From: Cyanobacteria bacterium Co-bin13 | Lineage (GTDB): Bacteria; Cyanobacteriota; Cyanobacteriia; Phormidesmidales; Phormidesmidaceae | DNA length: 10,978 bases | Reading direction: 5' to 3' | Assembly: GCA_014534385.1 (NCBI GenBank) | Contig: JACVRP010000076.1 | Coordinates: 1-10,978 of the forward strand | In this document: piece by piece, positions 4,365 to 10,978 of the stretch | Numbering within the stretch: position 1 is the first letter of the stretch | Layout of the letters: every line of letters starts with the position of its first letter | Translations under genes and position numbers: made by a program | Notes under the pieces: generated by a model | Databases searched by the model: none | Seen by the model: only the letters and a program-made list of their open reading frames with translations | What the model was told of the DNA's origin: nothing

Positions 4365-6859
4365 AACCCAGGCAAGGGCAATACGCCCACTCAAACTTTT
4401 TGCGGACCCGTATTTTGAAAATGTCTACTACTGATCGTCCCTCTAGAACCGACTCATCCCCAGCAGTGGCTGCCCCTTCTAACAGCAACGCCTCGCTAGG
4501 TCGAAGCAGTGAACAAATCAAAGCAGAAATCGCAGCAACCTTTGGCTTTGTGCCGCCCTTTTTTGAGCCGGCGGAGTCTTCGCAGGTCTTGGAAAACCTG
4601 TGGCAGCAAACGCTTACTGCCTACGTGCACAACCCGCTGCCCGCTCTGTTTAAAGAGAAACTGTCGGCTTACCTGTCGCGCTTCTGCAATGTGCCCTACT
4701 GCATGGTCTGCCACAGCTGTTCGCTGCGTCCGCTAGGGCTAAAAGCACGGCAGGTATTAGACCTGCTAGATGCTCCCCCACCTGTAGAGACTGATATTAC
4801 GAAGCACCTGACCCTTCTAGCGGGCCAGCCCGAGTCACTACAGCCCTGGGTCAATGCAGATTCACCCCTAGAGGAGAGTCTGCTGTACTGTGCCATTTTT
4901 ATCGGCATCGAGCATACGCAAGCAGACTTTTGCCGACAGGAATTACGGCGTTTACTTGGCGCAGTGACCTATCAGCATCTAGTAACCTTCATTGCCTACA
5001 CCAAGTTTTGCCATGCCTGGATCGAGGCCCATCCCGAAGTTACCTACGAAGCCGACCAGCGGGCTCAGGAGAATCTGGGAGCGCTGCTTCTAGAGGAACC
5101 TGATCTAGAAGTTTTCTTTCGCGACTACCGGAATAAAGTCAAGCATGAAAACCAGAGCCGCGCTGCTCAGCTCCTAGAGTTGGCAGAGCGCAAGCGCCGG
5201 GAGGAGGAACTGCGGCAGCAGATGGAGCGGGAACGGTTGGTGGCTGAAATTGCCCAGCGCATTCGCCGTTCACTCAACCTAGACGACATTCTGCACACGA
5301 CGGTCTCTGAGGTACAGCAGTTTCTGCAGGCAGATCGGGCCCTGATCTACCGCTTTGAGCCAGACTGGAGCGGCATTGTCGCCGTTGAATCGGTAGTGCC
5401 TGGCTGCCTGTCGATTCAATCTACTCGCATCAAAGATTCCTTTTTTGTCTCGACAGCGGGGCGCGAACTTTACAAGCAGGGCCAAGTTCATGCTGTAGAT
5501 GACGTTTACACAGCCAATTTGTCCGAGTGTCACCGGGAACTCCTAACCCAACTTCAGATCAGGGCGAATTTAGTCGTTCCGATCGTTCAGGGGGAAAAAC
5601 TCTGGGGCTTGCTGGTGGTCAATAGCTGCCTGGAGCCGCGCCAGTGGCAGCCCCTAGATCTGACCCTGCTCAAGCACCTGGCAACTCAGCTTGCGATCGC
5701 AATTCAGCAGTCTGAGCTGTACCAAAAGCTGCAGGTCGAGCTCAACGAACGACAGCGCTCCGAGGAGAAAAATCGCCAGCAGGCGGCCCTGCTCGACATC
5801 ACCAGCGACGCCATTTTTGTGCTGAACCTAGACAGTCAGGTTCTGTTTTGGAACAAAGGCGCTGAAACGCTCTATGGCTGGTCGTCAGAAGCCGCTCTGA
5901 GCCAGCGCATCGATCAGCTGCTCCACGCCAACCAGGCTTACCTGAAGACGCTGGCGACACTGGCCGATACCGGAACCTGGCGGGGCGAACTCCAGCACAC
6001 CCGCAAAGATGGCAAGACCGTTATAGTAGACAGCCGCTGGACCCTAATGCAGCCGGAAGACCAGGCCCACGCGATTCTGGTGGTTAATACCGACATCACC
6101 CAACAAAAGCAGCGGGAGCAGCAGGCGCTCCACTCCCAGCGTCTGGAAATCTTAGGCACCCTGGCCACCGGCATTGCCCACGACCTAAATAACGTGTTCA
6201 CCCCCATCCTTGGCATTGCCCAGCTGCTGCAGCTAAAGCTGATGAACACCGATCAGTCAACCCAAGAGCTGCTGCAGCTCCAGGAGGCCAACGTGAAGCG
6301 AGGCGCAGCCCTGGTGAAGCGAGTGCTGTCCTTTGCCCATAAAACCCCCAGTAAACCCGCCGTTCTCGAAATCGAAGCTGTCGTTTTAGAACTGGTTCAA
6401 ACGGCCCGTGAAACCTTCCCTAAATCCATCGACGTTCAGACCGAAATCGAGCCCCATCTCTGGCCTGTCTTTGCCGATGTGACCGAACTTCATCAGGTGC
6501 TGCTCAACCTTTGTGTCAACGCCCGCGATGCGATGCCCCAGGGCGGCAGGTTAACGATCAAGGCGGAGAACGTTGTGCTAGACGAAACCGATACTCCCAA
6601 TCCCGACGCTCGGGTTGGGCCTTACGTGGCCGTTACCGTAGCCGATACAGGGACCGGCATCGCCCCCGACGTGCTTGAGCGTATCTTTGAGCCGTTCTTC
6701 ACGACCAAAGCGCTCGATCGAGGCACTGGGCTTGGGCTCTCAACCGTGATGGGCATTGTCAAAAACCAGGGTGGGTTTATCGACGTCCATAGTCAAATTG
6801 GGCAGGGCACTCAGTTTAAGGTATATCTGCCCATGCATATCGAACGGTACGGGCTGTAG
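4361..6859 (+). CDS. AhpD-like/GAF/PAS sensor histidine kinase (NtrB-like core)
   Basis: An 832-residue soluble kinase (812 if the ATG at 4421 is used; GTG 4361 overlaps the previous stop). Domains, numbered from GTG: a Ser/Pro-rich leader; an AhpD/carboxymuconolactone-decarboxylase-like domain (about 50-240) with a Cys-rich CxxCH motif (C109, C114, C117, H118, C120 in FCNVPYCMVCHSC); a charged coiled linker (about 250-290); a GAF domain (294-455) with phytochrome-like IYRF, DWSG and ANLVVPI motifs and Cys390-His391 where phytochromes and cyanobacteriochromes attach bilin; a PAS domain (about 475-580); HisKA with H607 (GIAHDLNNV); and HATPase_c with N720, a DTGTGI G1 box at 762, FEPFFTTK and GTGLGLS. 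There are no membrane helices and no receiver. It should phosphorylate the adjacent receiver protein. The AhpD-like part suggests a redox or peroxide input; this and light sensing are inference. Confidence 0.87.
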   Translation: MKPRQGQYAHSNFLRTRILKMSTTDRPSRTDSSPAVAAPSNSNASLGRSSEQIKAEIAATFGFVPPFFEPAESSQVLENLWQQTLTAYVHNPLPALFKEKLSAYLSRFCNVPYCMVCHSCSLRPLGLKARQVLDLLDAPPPVETDITKHLTLLAGQPESLQPWVNADSPLEESLLYCAIFIGIEHTQADFCRQELRRLLGAVTYQHLVTFIAYTKFCHAWIEAHPEVTYEADQRAQENLGALLLEEPDLEVFFRDYRNKVKHENQSRAAQLLELAERKRREEELRQQMERERLVAEIAQRIRRSLNLDDILHTTVSEVQQFLQADRALIYRFEPDWSGIVAVESVVPGCLSIQSTRIKDSFFVSTAGRELYKQGQVHAVDDVYTANLSECHRELLTQLQIRANLVVPIVQGEKLWGLLVVNSCLEPRQWQPLDLTLLKHLATQLAIAIQQSELYQKLQVELNERQRSEEKNRQQAALLDITSDAIFVLNLDSQVLFWNKGAETLYGWSSEAALSQRIDQLLHANQAYLKTLATLADTGTWRGELQHTRKDGKTVIVDSRWTLMQPEDQAHAILVVNTDITQQKQREQQALHSQRLEILGTLATGIAHDLNNVFTPILGIAQLLQLKLMNTDQSTQELLQLQEANVKRGAALVKRVLSFAHKTPSKPAVLEIEAVVLELVQTARETFPKSIDVQTEIEPHLWPVFADVTELHQVLLNLCVNARDAMPQGGRLTIKAENVVLDETDTPNPDARVGPYVAVTVADTGTGIAPDVLERIFEPFFTTKALDRGTGLGLSTVMGIVKNQGGFIDVHSQIGQGTQFKVYLPMHIERYGL

Positions 6860-6868
6860 CAGCCTCGT

Positions 6869-6884
6869 CCTGCAGGGCTGCAGG
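6869..6884. terminator. Possible hairpin between convergent genes
   Basis: CCTGCA (6869-6874) pairs with TGCAGG (6879-6884), a tight GC-rich stem between the kinase stop and the convergent aminopeptidase stop. Neither side has a T-run, so a terminator role is weakly supported. Confidence 0.3.
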
Positions 6885-6926
6885 AGGTGGAGAGAATCAG
6901 CACTATTAGCGGGTCAACCCCAACGA

Positions 6927-8306
6927 TTAGCCACCCACCAGAGCTTCCACTGCCTCAGCCGCGCTGGGCAAATTGCTCGTCAACACCTCACAGCCCTCCG
7001 CCGTAATCAGCACATCGTCCTCAATGCGAATGCCGCGCACGTCAGCAAACTGCGACAGCCGCTCCCAGTTCACCATCCCTTGGTAGCGCTCCCGCCGAGC
7101 TGGATCCTGCAAAATGCCGGGCACTTGATAGAACCCTGGCTCAATCGTGACCGCCATACCTGCCTGCAAGGGCCGATCGAGCCGCAAAAAGGCCAAGCCA
7201 AAGCGATCGCTGCGGCTGCGTCCCGGCGCGTACCCGGCCAGGTCGCCCAAATCCTCCATGTCGTGAACGTCCAGCCCCAACAAATGACCGACGCCGTGGG
7301 GAAAAAACAGCGCATGGGCATCTTGCTCCACCAGCGAACCTGGCTGGCCCTTGAGAATGCCCAAATCAACTAGCCCCTCGGCTAAAACCCGGCAGGCCAG
7401 CAGGTGCAAATCCCGGTATTCTACCCCCGGCCTGGCCTCGGTAATGCAGGCATCGTGGGCCGCCAGCACCAGGTCATAGAGATCGCGCTGGGTGGGCGAA
7501 AACTGGCCTGAGACAGGCCATGTGCGGGTAATATCCGAGGCCCAGCCCGAAGCGGCCTCAGCCCCCACATCTGCCAGCAGCAGATCGTCTGGCCTCAGGC
7601 GGTGGTGGTAGTGCTCGTTGTGCAGCACCTCCCCATGTGTCGTGACAATGCTGTTGTAGGCGCAGGTCATACCGTGGGCCATAATTACCTGCTCCATAGC
7701 GGCCCGCACTTCGGCTTCCGTAGCCGCCTGCCGGGTTGCCGCCATGCCTGCCTGATGAGCCCTAACCGATGCAGCCGCAGCCGCCCGGATTTCATCAATG
7801 GCTCCTGCGTCATGGCACAGCCGCACCTGCACAATCGCCTCTGCCAGCTGCCGATCGTGCCCCTCGGCCTCAGCCACCAGACCCACCAACCGCCCTAGGA
7901 GCGACTGCTGCGCCGCCAGCGTTGCCGCATCCATCGCAGGTAGGGTAGCGGCCTCTGCCGTCCACTGGGGCAGATCGGCCAGGGGGTAGGCGGCATCGGC
8001 ACCCATTTGCTGGGCCAGCTCCTCCCGCGAGGGAGAAGGCCCATGCCACAGGGCCTCGGCAGGAGTTGCTTCGTCCACAAACAGCGTTAGCCTACCTCGC
8101 TCCAAGCGGATCGCCGCATTTGCCAGGGGCACCCCAGCAAAGTACAGGAAGTGGCTGCTGCTGCGAAAGGGGTGAGTATTGGCCGGAAAATTGCGCGACT
8201 GTGGCTGCCCCGACCAGAGCACTACCGGAAAATCAGCCTGCTGGGCCAGCCGCTCACGGCGATGACGCAGAGTTTGAGCGAGAGAGGGAAGTGCGGCAGT
8301 AATCAT
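6927..8306 (-). CDS. pepP: Xaa-Pro aminopeptidase (aminopeptidase P, M24B)
   Basis: A 459-residue cytoplasmic metallopeptidase that removes N-terminal residues preceding proline. Residues 1-170 are the aminopeptidase-P N-terminal domain (SRNFPANTHPFRSSSHF, FLYFAGV). The C-terminal 'pita-bread' domain carries all five expected metal ligands: D246 (LLLADVGAE), D258 (SDITRTW), H341 (HGVGHLLG), E389 (TIEPGFY) and E429 (RIEDDVLIT), plus the conserved VHD at about 347-349. Length is close to E. coli PepP (441 residues). It lies 68 bp downstream of, and on the same strand as, the alpha/beta-hydrolase-fold gene, so the two may share a transcript. It converges on the sensor kinase gene. ATG 8306 (reverse strand) has no strong Shine-Dalgarno sequence. 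A long open frame on the opposite strand here is a coding shadow. Confidence 0.94.
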   Translation of the reverse strand: MITAALPSLAQTLRHRRERLAQQADFPVVLWSGQPQSRNFPANTHPFRSSSHFLYFAGVPLANAAIRLERGRLTLFVDEATPAEALWHGPSPSREELAQQMGADAAYPLADLPQWTAEAATLPAMDAATLAAQQSLLGRLVGLVAEAEGHDRQLAEAIVQVRLCHDAGAIDEIRAAAAASVRAHQAGMAATRQAATEAEVRAAMEQVIMAHGMTCAYNSIVTTHGEVLHNEHYHHRLRPDDLLLADVGAEAASGWASDITRTWPVSGQFSPTQRDLYDLVLAAHDACITEARPGVEYRDLHLLACRVLAEGLVDLGILKGQPGSLVEQDAHALFFPHGVGHLLGLDVHDMEDLGDLAGYAPGRSRSDRFGLAFLRLDRPLQAGMAVTIEPGFYQVPGILQDPARRERYQGMVNWERLSQFADVRGIRIEDDVLITAEGCEVLTSNLPSAAEAVEALVGG

Positions 8307-8374
8307 AAACCTAGAAAGCTAACAGCAAAGAATGAAGCAGATAAGTAGCAACAGTTGACTATCACAGATCCTTG

Positions 8375-9310
8375 CTATGGCTTATTATCGCTCTGTCCAG
8401 CCGTCTGCAGTTCCCCCTGACTCAGCCGCGCCAGCCAACGCCCCGTTACCTGCACAAACTCAGCCGTCGATTCATAGGGCATGACGTTGCGCCCCACAAT
8501 AATTTCACCTTCGGCGTTGGGCATATGCTGCAGATAAGCCTCCAGCCGCTGCGGGGCAAGCGTGCCCCGGCTAACCCGATCGATACCTGAGGCAGCTTCG
8601 CCATATACCACCAGCGTCGGCTGCTGGATTTGCTCAATCGCCTGTGTGTAATTCTTGCGCCAAAAGCCCGCCAAAAAGGCAAACACTGCGTAACGGCTGG
8701 CGGGATCTGCGGCTCCCTGCTGCAGGGTATCCAGCCATTCCCGATCCACGTCAGCGGCCTCGGCAAACAGCTGCCGCCGCGAAAAAGACTCAATAAAGGC
8801 TTCTCGCCGGGCATAGCGGTAAAAGGCGCGGCCCAAGGGGCTGTCAAACAGCAGGTTCCACAGCAGCTTTTGGGGCAAAGGCGACGTTTCCTGCGAGATT
8901 AGCTGCCAGCCGGGTGGACCAGAAAGCACTAGCCCCTGCACCCAGTCCTGCCCTTGCAACCGCTGCACCAGCCGAATTGCGATCGGAAACAGCGCCCCCT
9001 GCACCACAAGCACCACCGGGCGCTGGATTACCTGCTCAATCAGGCGCTGTAGCTGAGCCGCCCAGTCGTCAGGCGTGTAGGCGGCACGAGGCATGGCGCT
9101 CTCACCACAGCCCAGCAGGTCCGGATTGTAAATGGCCTGCAGGTAGCCCTGCACAGACCACTCCTGGCAAAATCGGTCCCAAAAACGCCGCGATAGCCCT
9201 ACCCCAATGGGGTGGACTAGCAGCAAGGCAGGCTGTGCTGTCGCTTGAGGCGAGTGCACTTCGTAGGCGCAGCGGTAGCCGTTCCATTCGTAAAACCGGG
9301 TTTGAGACAT
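8375..9310 (-). CDS. Alpha/beta-hydrolase-fold protein, apparently lacking the catalytic triad
   Basis: A 311-residue protein from ATG 9310 (a GTG at 9322 would add four residues). The fold is clear: strand plus oxyanion loop LLLVHPIGVG (about 29-38), YNPDLLGCGES (about 61-71, the usual 'D..G.G.S' turn), a cap region (about 150-220), then TLVVYGEAAS before the last strands. The nucleophile elbow, normally GxSxG, reads V-Q-G-A-L (LVVQGALFPIAI, about 101-112), so glycine (G105) sits where serine belongs. The usual C-terminal 'GH..P.E' is GRNVMPYE (about 273-280), with no histidine. The protein is therefore probably not a Ser hydrolase, and may be a binding or scaffold protein or a non-canonical enzyme. 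Cyanobacteria have a conserved set of such proteins, as I recall. It is the likely first gene of a unit with pepP. Confidence 0.8.
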   Translation of the reverse strand: MSQTRFYEWNGYRCAYEVHSPQATAQPALLLVHPIGVGLSRRFWDRFCQEWSVQGYLQAIYNPDLLGCGESAMPRAAYTPDDWAAQLQRLIEQVIQRPVVLVVQGALFPIAIRLVQRLQGQDWVQGLVLSGPPGWQLISQETSPLPQKLLWNLLFDSPLGRAFYRYARREAFIESFSRRQLFAEAADVDREWLDTLQQGAADPASRYAVFAFLAGFWRKNYTQAIEQIQQPTLVVYGEAASGIDRVSRGTLAPQRLEAYLQHMPNAEGEIIVGRNVMPYESTAEFVQVTGRWLARLSQGELQTAGQSDNKP

Positions 9311-9338
9311 GGTTGGCAGCACCGAAGTTGAGTTGGGG

Positions 9339-9344
9339 TATATA
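9339..9344 (-). promoter_or_regulatory. Candidate -10 box (TATATA) for the hydrolase-fold gene
   Basis: TATATA lies about 28 bases before the reverse-strand ATG at 9310, in the divergent 164-bp gap. No good -35 hexamer is seen at the usual distance. An inverted repeat CTGTGT/ACACAG (9347-9352 with 9361-9366) sits directly upstream, where an activator or repressor could bind. Confidence 0.3.
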
Positions 9345-9346
9345 GA

Positions 9347-9366
9347 CTGTGTTTATGCTGACACAG
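9347..9366. promoter_or_regulatory. Inverted repeat CTGTGT-N8-ACACAG in the divergent promoter region
   Basis: A perfect 6+6 inverted repeat with an 8-base spacer, sitting between two divergent genes and next to a TATATA box. The geometry of two 6-bp half-sites about 14 bp apart suits a dimeric DNA-binding protein. It could also be chance. Confidence 0.3.
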
Positions 9367-9474
9367 GGGAACTGTTCTAGGGGGGCGGCCCAGGGGTAGG
9401 AACTTCCTTCTCCTAGAGGCGCAACCCTTCTTAGAATAGGTAAAGGAACCTTAGACTTTCTTTAATAGTTCGTT

Positions 9475-9966
9475 ATGCCCCTGGCCGAACAGTTTGAACC
9501 TCAAGTTAATCTTTCAGCAGACTCCCCTAGCTGGGAAATCAAGCTGCTGTACGACGGGCAGTGTCCGCTGTGTGTGCGGGAGGTGAACTTTTTACAGAAG
9601 CACGATGCCGGACGCGGGCGGGTTGCTTTTGTGGATATTGCCGACGACGCCTACCGCCCTGAAGATCATGGCGGCGTTGACTTTGAAACGGCGATGGGCC
9701 GAATTCATGCCGTGCGGGCAGACGGTACGGTCGTTAAGAATGTAGAGGTCTTTCGCCAGGTTTATACCGTGCTGGGCATGGGTTGGGTGTATGCTGCTAC
9801 CGGCTGGCCCTTAATTGGTCCGCTGGTAGATCGCCTCTATGAACTTTGGGCTGATTGGCGGTTGGCCCTGACCGGGCGACCCAATCTCAAGACGCTGGTA
9901 GCCGAGCGAGAACGGCGTTTAGTCAAAAACTCTAAGGGACGGTGCCGGTTAGATCAACCGTCCTAA
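9475..9966 (+). CDS. DCC-family thiol-disulfide oxidoreductase-like protein (DUF393)
   Basis: A 163-residue soluble protein. After a ~20-residue variable leader comes the family signature LLYDGQCPLCVREV: D27 and the redox-type pair C30-P-L-C33. Further family features follow: FVDIADD (about 59-65), GRIHAVRADG (about 81-90) and the hydrophobic GWPLIGPLVDRLYELWAD stretch in the C-terminal half. The family is thioredoxin-like in motif and is annotated as thiol-disulfide oxidoreductase from DxxCxxC; substrates are not established. It is divergent from the hydrolase-fold gene across a 164-bp gap and stands alone before a 163-bp gap. ATG 9475 has no close Shine-Dalgarno sequence; a purine run (AAAGGAACC) lies about 25 bases upstream, too far to serve. 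Confidence 0.88.
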   Translation: MPLAEQFEPQVNLSADSPSWEIKLLYDGQCPLCVREVNFLQKHDAGRGRVAFVDIADDAYRPEDHGGVDFETAMGRIHAVRADGTVVKNVEVFRQVYTVLGMGWVYAATGWPLIGPLVDRLYELWADWRLALTGRPNLKTLVAERERRLVKNSKGRCRLDQPS

Positions 9967-10036
9967 GAGGGAACCTAAATGGATTAAAAGAAAGTTAAGG
10001 TATCCAGAAATGTTCAAAGACTGAGCATTTCGAGGT

Positions 10037-10066
10037 AGGTCTAAACCGTGGGTAGACATAAGACCT
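10037..10066. promoter_or_regulatory. Nested inverted repeats in the gap after the DCC gene
   Basis: AGGTCT (10037-10042) can pair with AGACCT (10061-10066), and the overlapping GTCTA (10039-10043) with TAGAC (10053-10057), giving alternative stems. A short T-run (TTTTTA, 10075-10080) follows nine bases later, so the outer stem could be a weak terminator for the DCC gene or a leader structure for the next gene. Confidence 0.35.
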
Positions 10067-10129
10067 GAGGATAGTTTTTATGTACTATTCTAAGAGAACA
10101 CCATCTACTGCCTTTTGGGGGTGCTGACT

Positions 10130-10381
10130 ATGCCTTCAATGACGATTCGGCCAGGTTCGCAAATCCGCCTCAAGGGGCAGTCTGAGTATGTGCCCGACTT
10201 TCTGGTTGTCCGGTGTGAGGGAGACCAGTGTTGGGTGAGGCAGCACACCTGGAACTGCGACGCTCAGCTTCAGATTCGGGTGACTCAGATTGCTATTCCT
10301 GACGTTGATCCAGCAATCCTGGCTCAGTCTGGGGGCAAAATAGTTTCTCTCAGTGAGTATCGAATGCGTCGGAAGGGATAA
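10130..10381 (+). CDS. Hypothetical protein, 83 residues
   Basis: I do not recognise the family. The ATG at 10130 is preferred over an in-frame TTG at 10115 because a GGGGG run (10117-10121) lies at Shine-Dalgarno distance from it. The protein is soluble, without signal or membrane helix. Its first half alternates polar and hydrophobic residues (IRPGSQIRLKGQS, PDFLVVRCEGDQCWVRQHTW), as expected of a small beta-barrel or SH3-like fold. It has three cysteines (in VRCEG, DQCW and NCDA), and its C-terminus is a basic tail (SLSEYRMRRKG). Codon use resembles that of its neighbours, so it is likely a real gene. It sits alone between two structured gaps. Confidence 0.6.
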   Translation: MPSMTIRPGSQIRLKGQSEYVPDFLVVRCEGDQCWVRQHTWNCDAQLQIRVTQIAIPDVDPAILAQSGGKIVSLSEYRMRRKG

Positions 10382-10424
10382 GCAGTTTTAGGGATGATTG
10401 GGGATAATCAGTAACAATTAGACA

Positions 10425-10453
10425 TAGAGGCTTTTGAGTGCGCTCTACCTCTA
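10425..10453. promoter_or_regulatory. Leader hairpin before the two-helix membrane protein
   Basis: TAGAGG (10425-10430) pairs with CCTCTA (10448-10453), and inside it GAG (10436-10438) pairs with CTC (10443-10445). There is no T-run. It lies 28 bases before the ATG of the next gene, in the 100-bp gap that also holds an AT-rich GATAAT (10403-10408) resembling a -10 box without a clear -35. Confidence 0.3.
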
Positions 10454-10481
10454 GTCCAATTCCCTATTGTGGACACTTACC

Positions 10482-10700
10482 ATGAGTCTGCTTGCCCAAC
10501 TGCTGCAATTCCTTCGATTTCTAGAAAGCTTGCTGGAGTTTTTGGAGTTTTTAACGACTCCCATCGGGTTGGTGGCGCTGGCCGGGCTAATTGTTTACTG
10601 CCCTCTTTGCGTTTTGGGTCTAGACGCGCCTACCGCGATGACCGTTGCCGGGTCTGTGGCCTTGACGTTAAGCTGCATTCTCATTCGCCCTGAGTTTTAA
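10482..10700 (+). CDS. Small two-helix membrane protein, 72 residues
   Basis: I do not recognise the family. The N-terminal ~25 residues are an amphipathic Leu/Phe-rich helix (LLQFLRFLESLLEFLEFL), followed by two hydrophobic segments, about 27-45 (IGLVALAGLIVYCPLCVLG) and 50-68 (TAMTVAGSVALTLSCILI). A CPLC motif sits at the end of the first. ATG 10482 is chosen over an in-frame TTG at 10467. The stop is only three bases before the start of the ChaN-like gene, so the two are likely co-transcribed. An overlapping open frame shifted by two bases is a shadow: its translation is polar and low-complexity, while this frame makes coherent membrane helices. It may be an accessory membrane subunit; that is a guess. 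Confidence 0.6.
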   Translation: MSLLAQLLQFLRFLESLLEFLEFLTTPIGLVALAGLIVYCPLCVLGLDAPTAMTVAGSVALTLSCILIRPEF

Positions 10701-10703
10701 CGC

Positions 10704-10978
10704 ATGCAGCAACCGTTGCGGCGATTCGTTCGTCTGGTAGGTTGGCTAATTTTGGGCTGTCTCTGCCTCTGGCTGATCACGCTGGCTCGGGTACAACCTC
10801 CCACAGCCAGTCTAGCCTCAGCCCCCACCCAAGCTGTTCAAGCGAGTCTTTCTCAGCCGAGCATTTTGGCGGAGCTGGCTACGGCTGACGTGATTTACTT
10901 GGGCGAGACCCACAGCCGCCCAGCAGACCATGCCGCTCAGCTAGAGATTATTCAGGCGCTGGTGGCGGGGGATAGGAG
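10704..10978 (+). CDS. ChaN/Tiki-superfamily protein, N-terminal part (runs off window)
   Basis: About 91 residues are visible. A basic start (MQQPLRRFVR) precedes a hydrophobic segment (about 11-29, LVGWLILGCLCLWLITLA), either a membrane anchor or a signal; LILGC resembles a lipobox, but the residues after the Cys stay hydrophobic, which argues for a helix anchor. A low-complexity Ala/Pro/Ser linker leads to VIYLGETHSRPADHAAQLEII, the start of the ChaN family fold (GExH motif; iron- or haem-related lipoproteins and TraB/Tiki-like proteins). The role in haem uptake is known for ChaN of other bacteria and is only inferred here. It starts three bases after the small membrane protein stop. Confidence 0.75.
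   Translation, partial: MQQPLRRFVRLVGWLILGCLCLWLITLARVQPPTASLASAPTQAVQASLSQPSILAELATADVIYLGETHSRPADHAAQLEIIQALVAGDR

Noticed and set aside
4361..4420. GTG 4361 as certain start of the large kinase
   Set aside because: Kept as a possible start because it gives the GTGA overlap, but ATG 4421 is equally plausible; the first 20 residues show no conserved motif, so the start is unresolved.
6756..7373. A 205-residue + strand open frame running past the kinase stop into the aminopeptidase
   Set aside because: It is antisense to the metal-ligand region of aminopeptidase P and overlaps the kinase G2 box; its composition is that of a high-GC shadow.
8914..9345. A 143-residue Ala/Pro-rich + strand open frame
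   Set aside because: It is antisense to the N-terminal half of the alpha/beta-hydrolase-fold protein, whose fold motifs are clear; low-complexity translation.
9967..10129. Possible tRNA or small RNA gene in this gap
   Set aside because: No cloverleaf arms or T-loop sequence were found; only short alternative stems, listed as regulatory candidates.

Overview
The window looks like a stretch of a GC-rich cyanobacterial chromosome. The evidence is six perfect copies of the HIP1 octamer GCGATCGC (starting at 3, 1079, 1829, 3201, 5693 and 7203), an ethylene-receptor-type sensor kinase, a phytochrome/cyanobacteriochrome-like GAF domain, an MSMEG_0570-family protein, and mostly weak Shine-Dalgarno sequences. 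A filamentous Leptolyngbya/Nodosilinea-like host would fit, but that is inference. No rRNA, tRNA, CRISPR array or insertion sequence was seen, and no gene-free gap exceeds about 200 bp.

Left edge (1-548): the 3' end of a group-1 glycosyltransferase, then a small MSMEG_0570-family protein. Together they look like the tail of the conserved nitrilase/radical-SAM (nit1-type) cluster, whose other genes would lie upstream of the window. A perfect 16-bp inverted repeat straddles the glycosyltransferase stop codon. Next comes an apparently stand-alone PD-(D/E)XK-type nuclease-like protein with one membrane helix in its middle (611-1381).

Centre (1475-6859): a four-gene two-component signalling block, all on the + strand. 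It holds (1) a membrane histidine kinase with an ethylene-binding domain like plant ETR1 and Synechocystis Slr1212, a GAF domain and a NarL-type HisKA_3/HATPase core; (2) a NarL/LuxR response regulator overlapping it by one base; (3) a receiver-only CheY-like protein; and (4) a large soluble kinase fusing an AhpD-like domain to a GAF with a Cys-His pair at the bilin-attachment position, a PAS domain and an NtrB-like kinase core. Genes 1-2 and 3-4 are overlapping kinase/receiver pairs, and the two receivers resemble each other closely. This is the most interesting part of the window: it may integrate ethylene, redox or thiol state, and light.

Right part: on the - strand, an aminopeptidase P (pepP-like, 6927-8306), preceded in transcription by an alpha/beta-hydrolase-fold protein that has lost its nucleophile serine and probably its catalytic histidine (8375-9310). 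Divergent from these, on the + strand, lie a DCC-family (DUF393) thiol-disulfide oxidoreductase-like protein, an 83-residue protein of unknown function, a 72-residue two-helix membrane protein, and the start of a ChaN/Tiki-type protein cut by the window edge.
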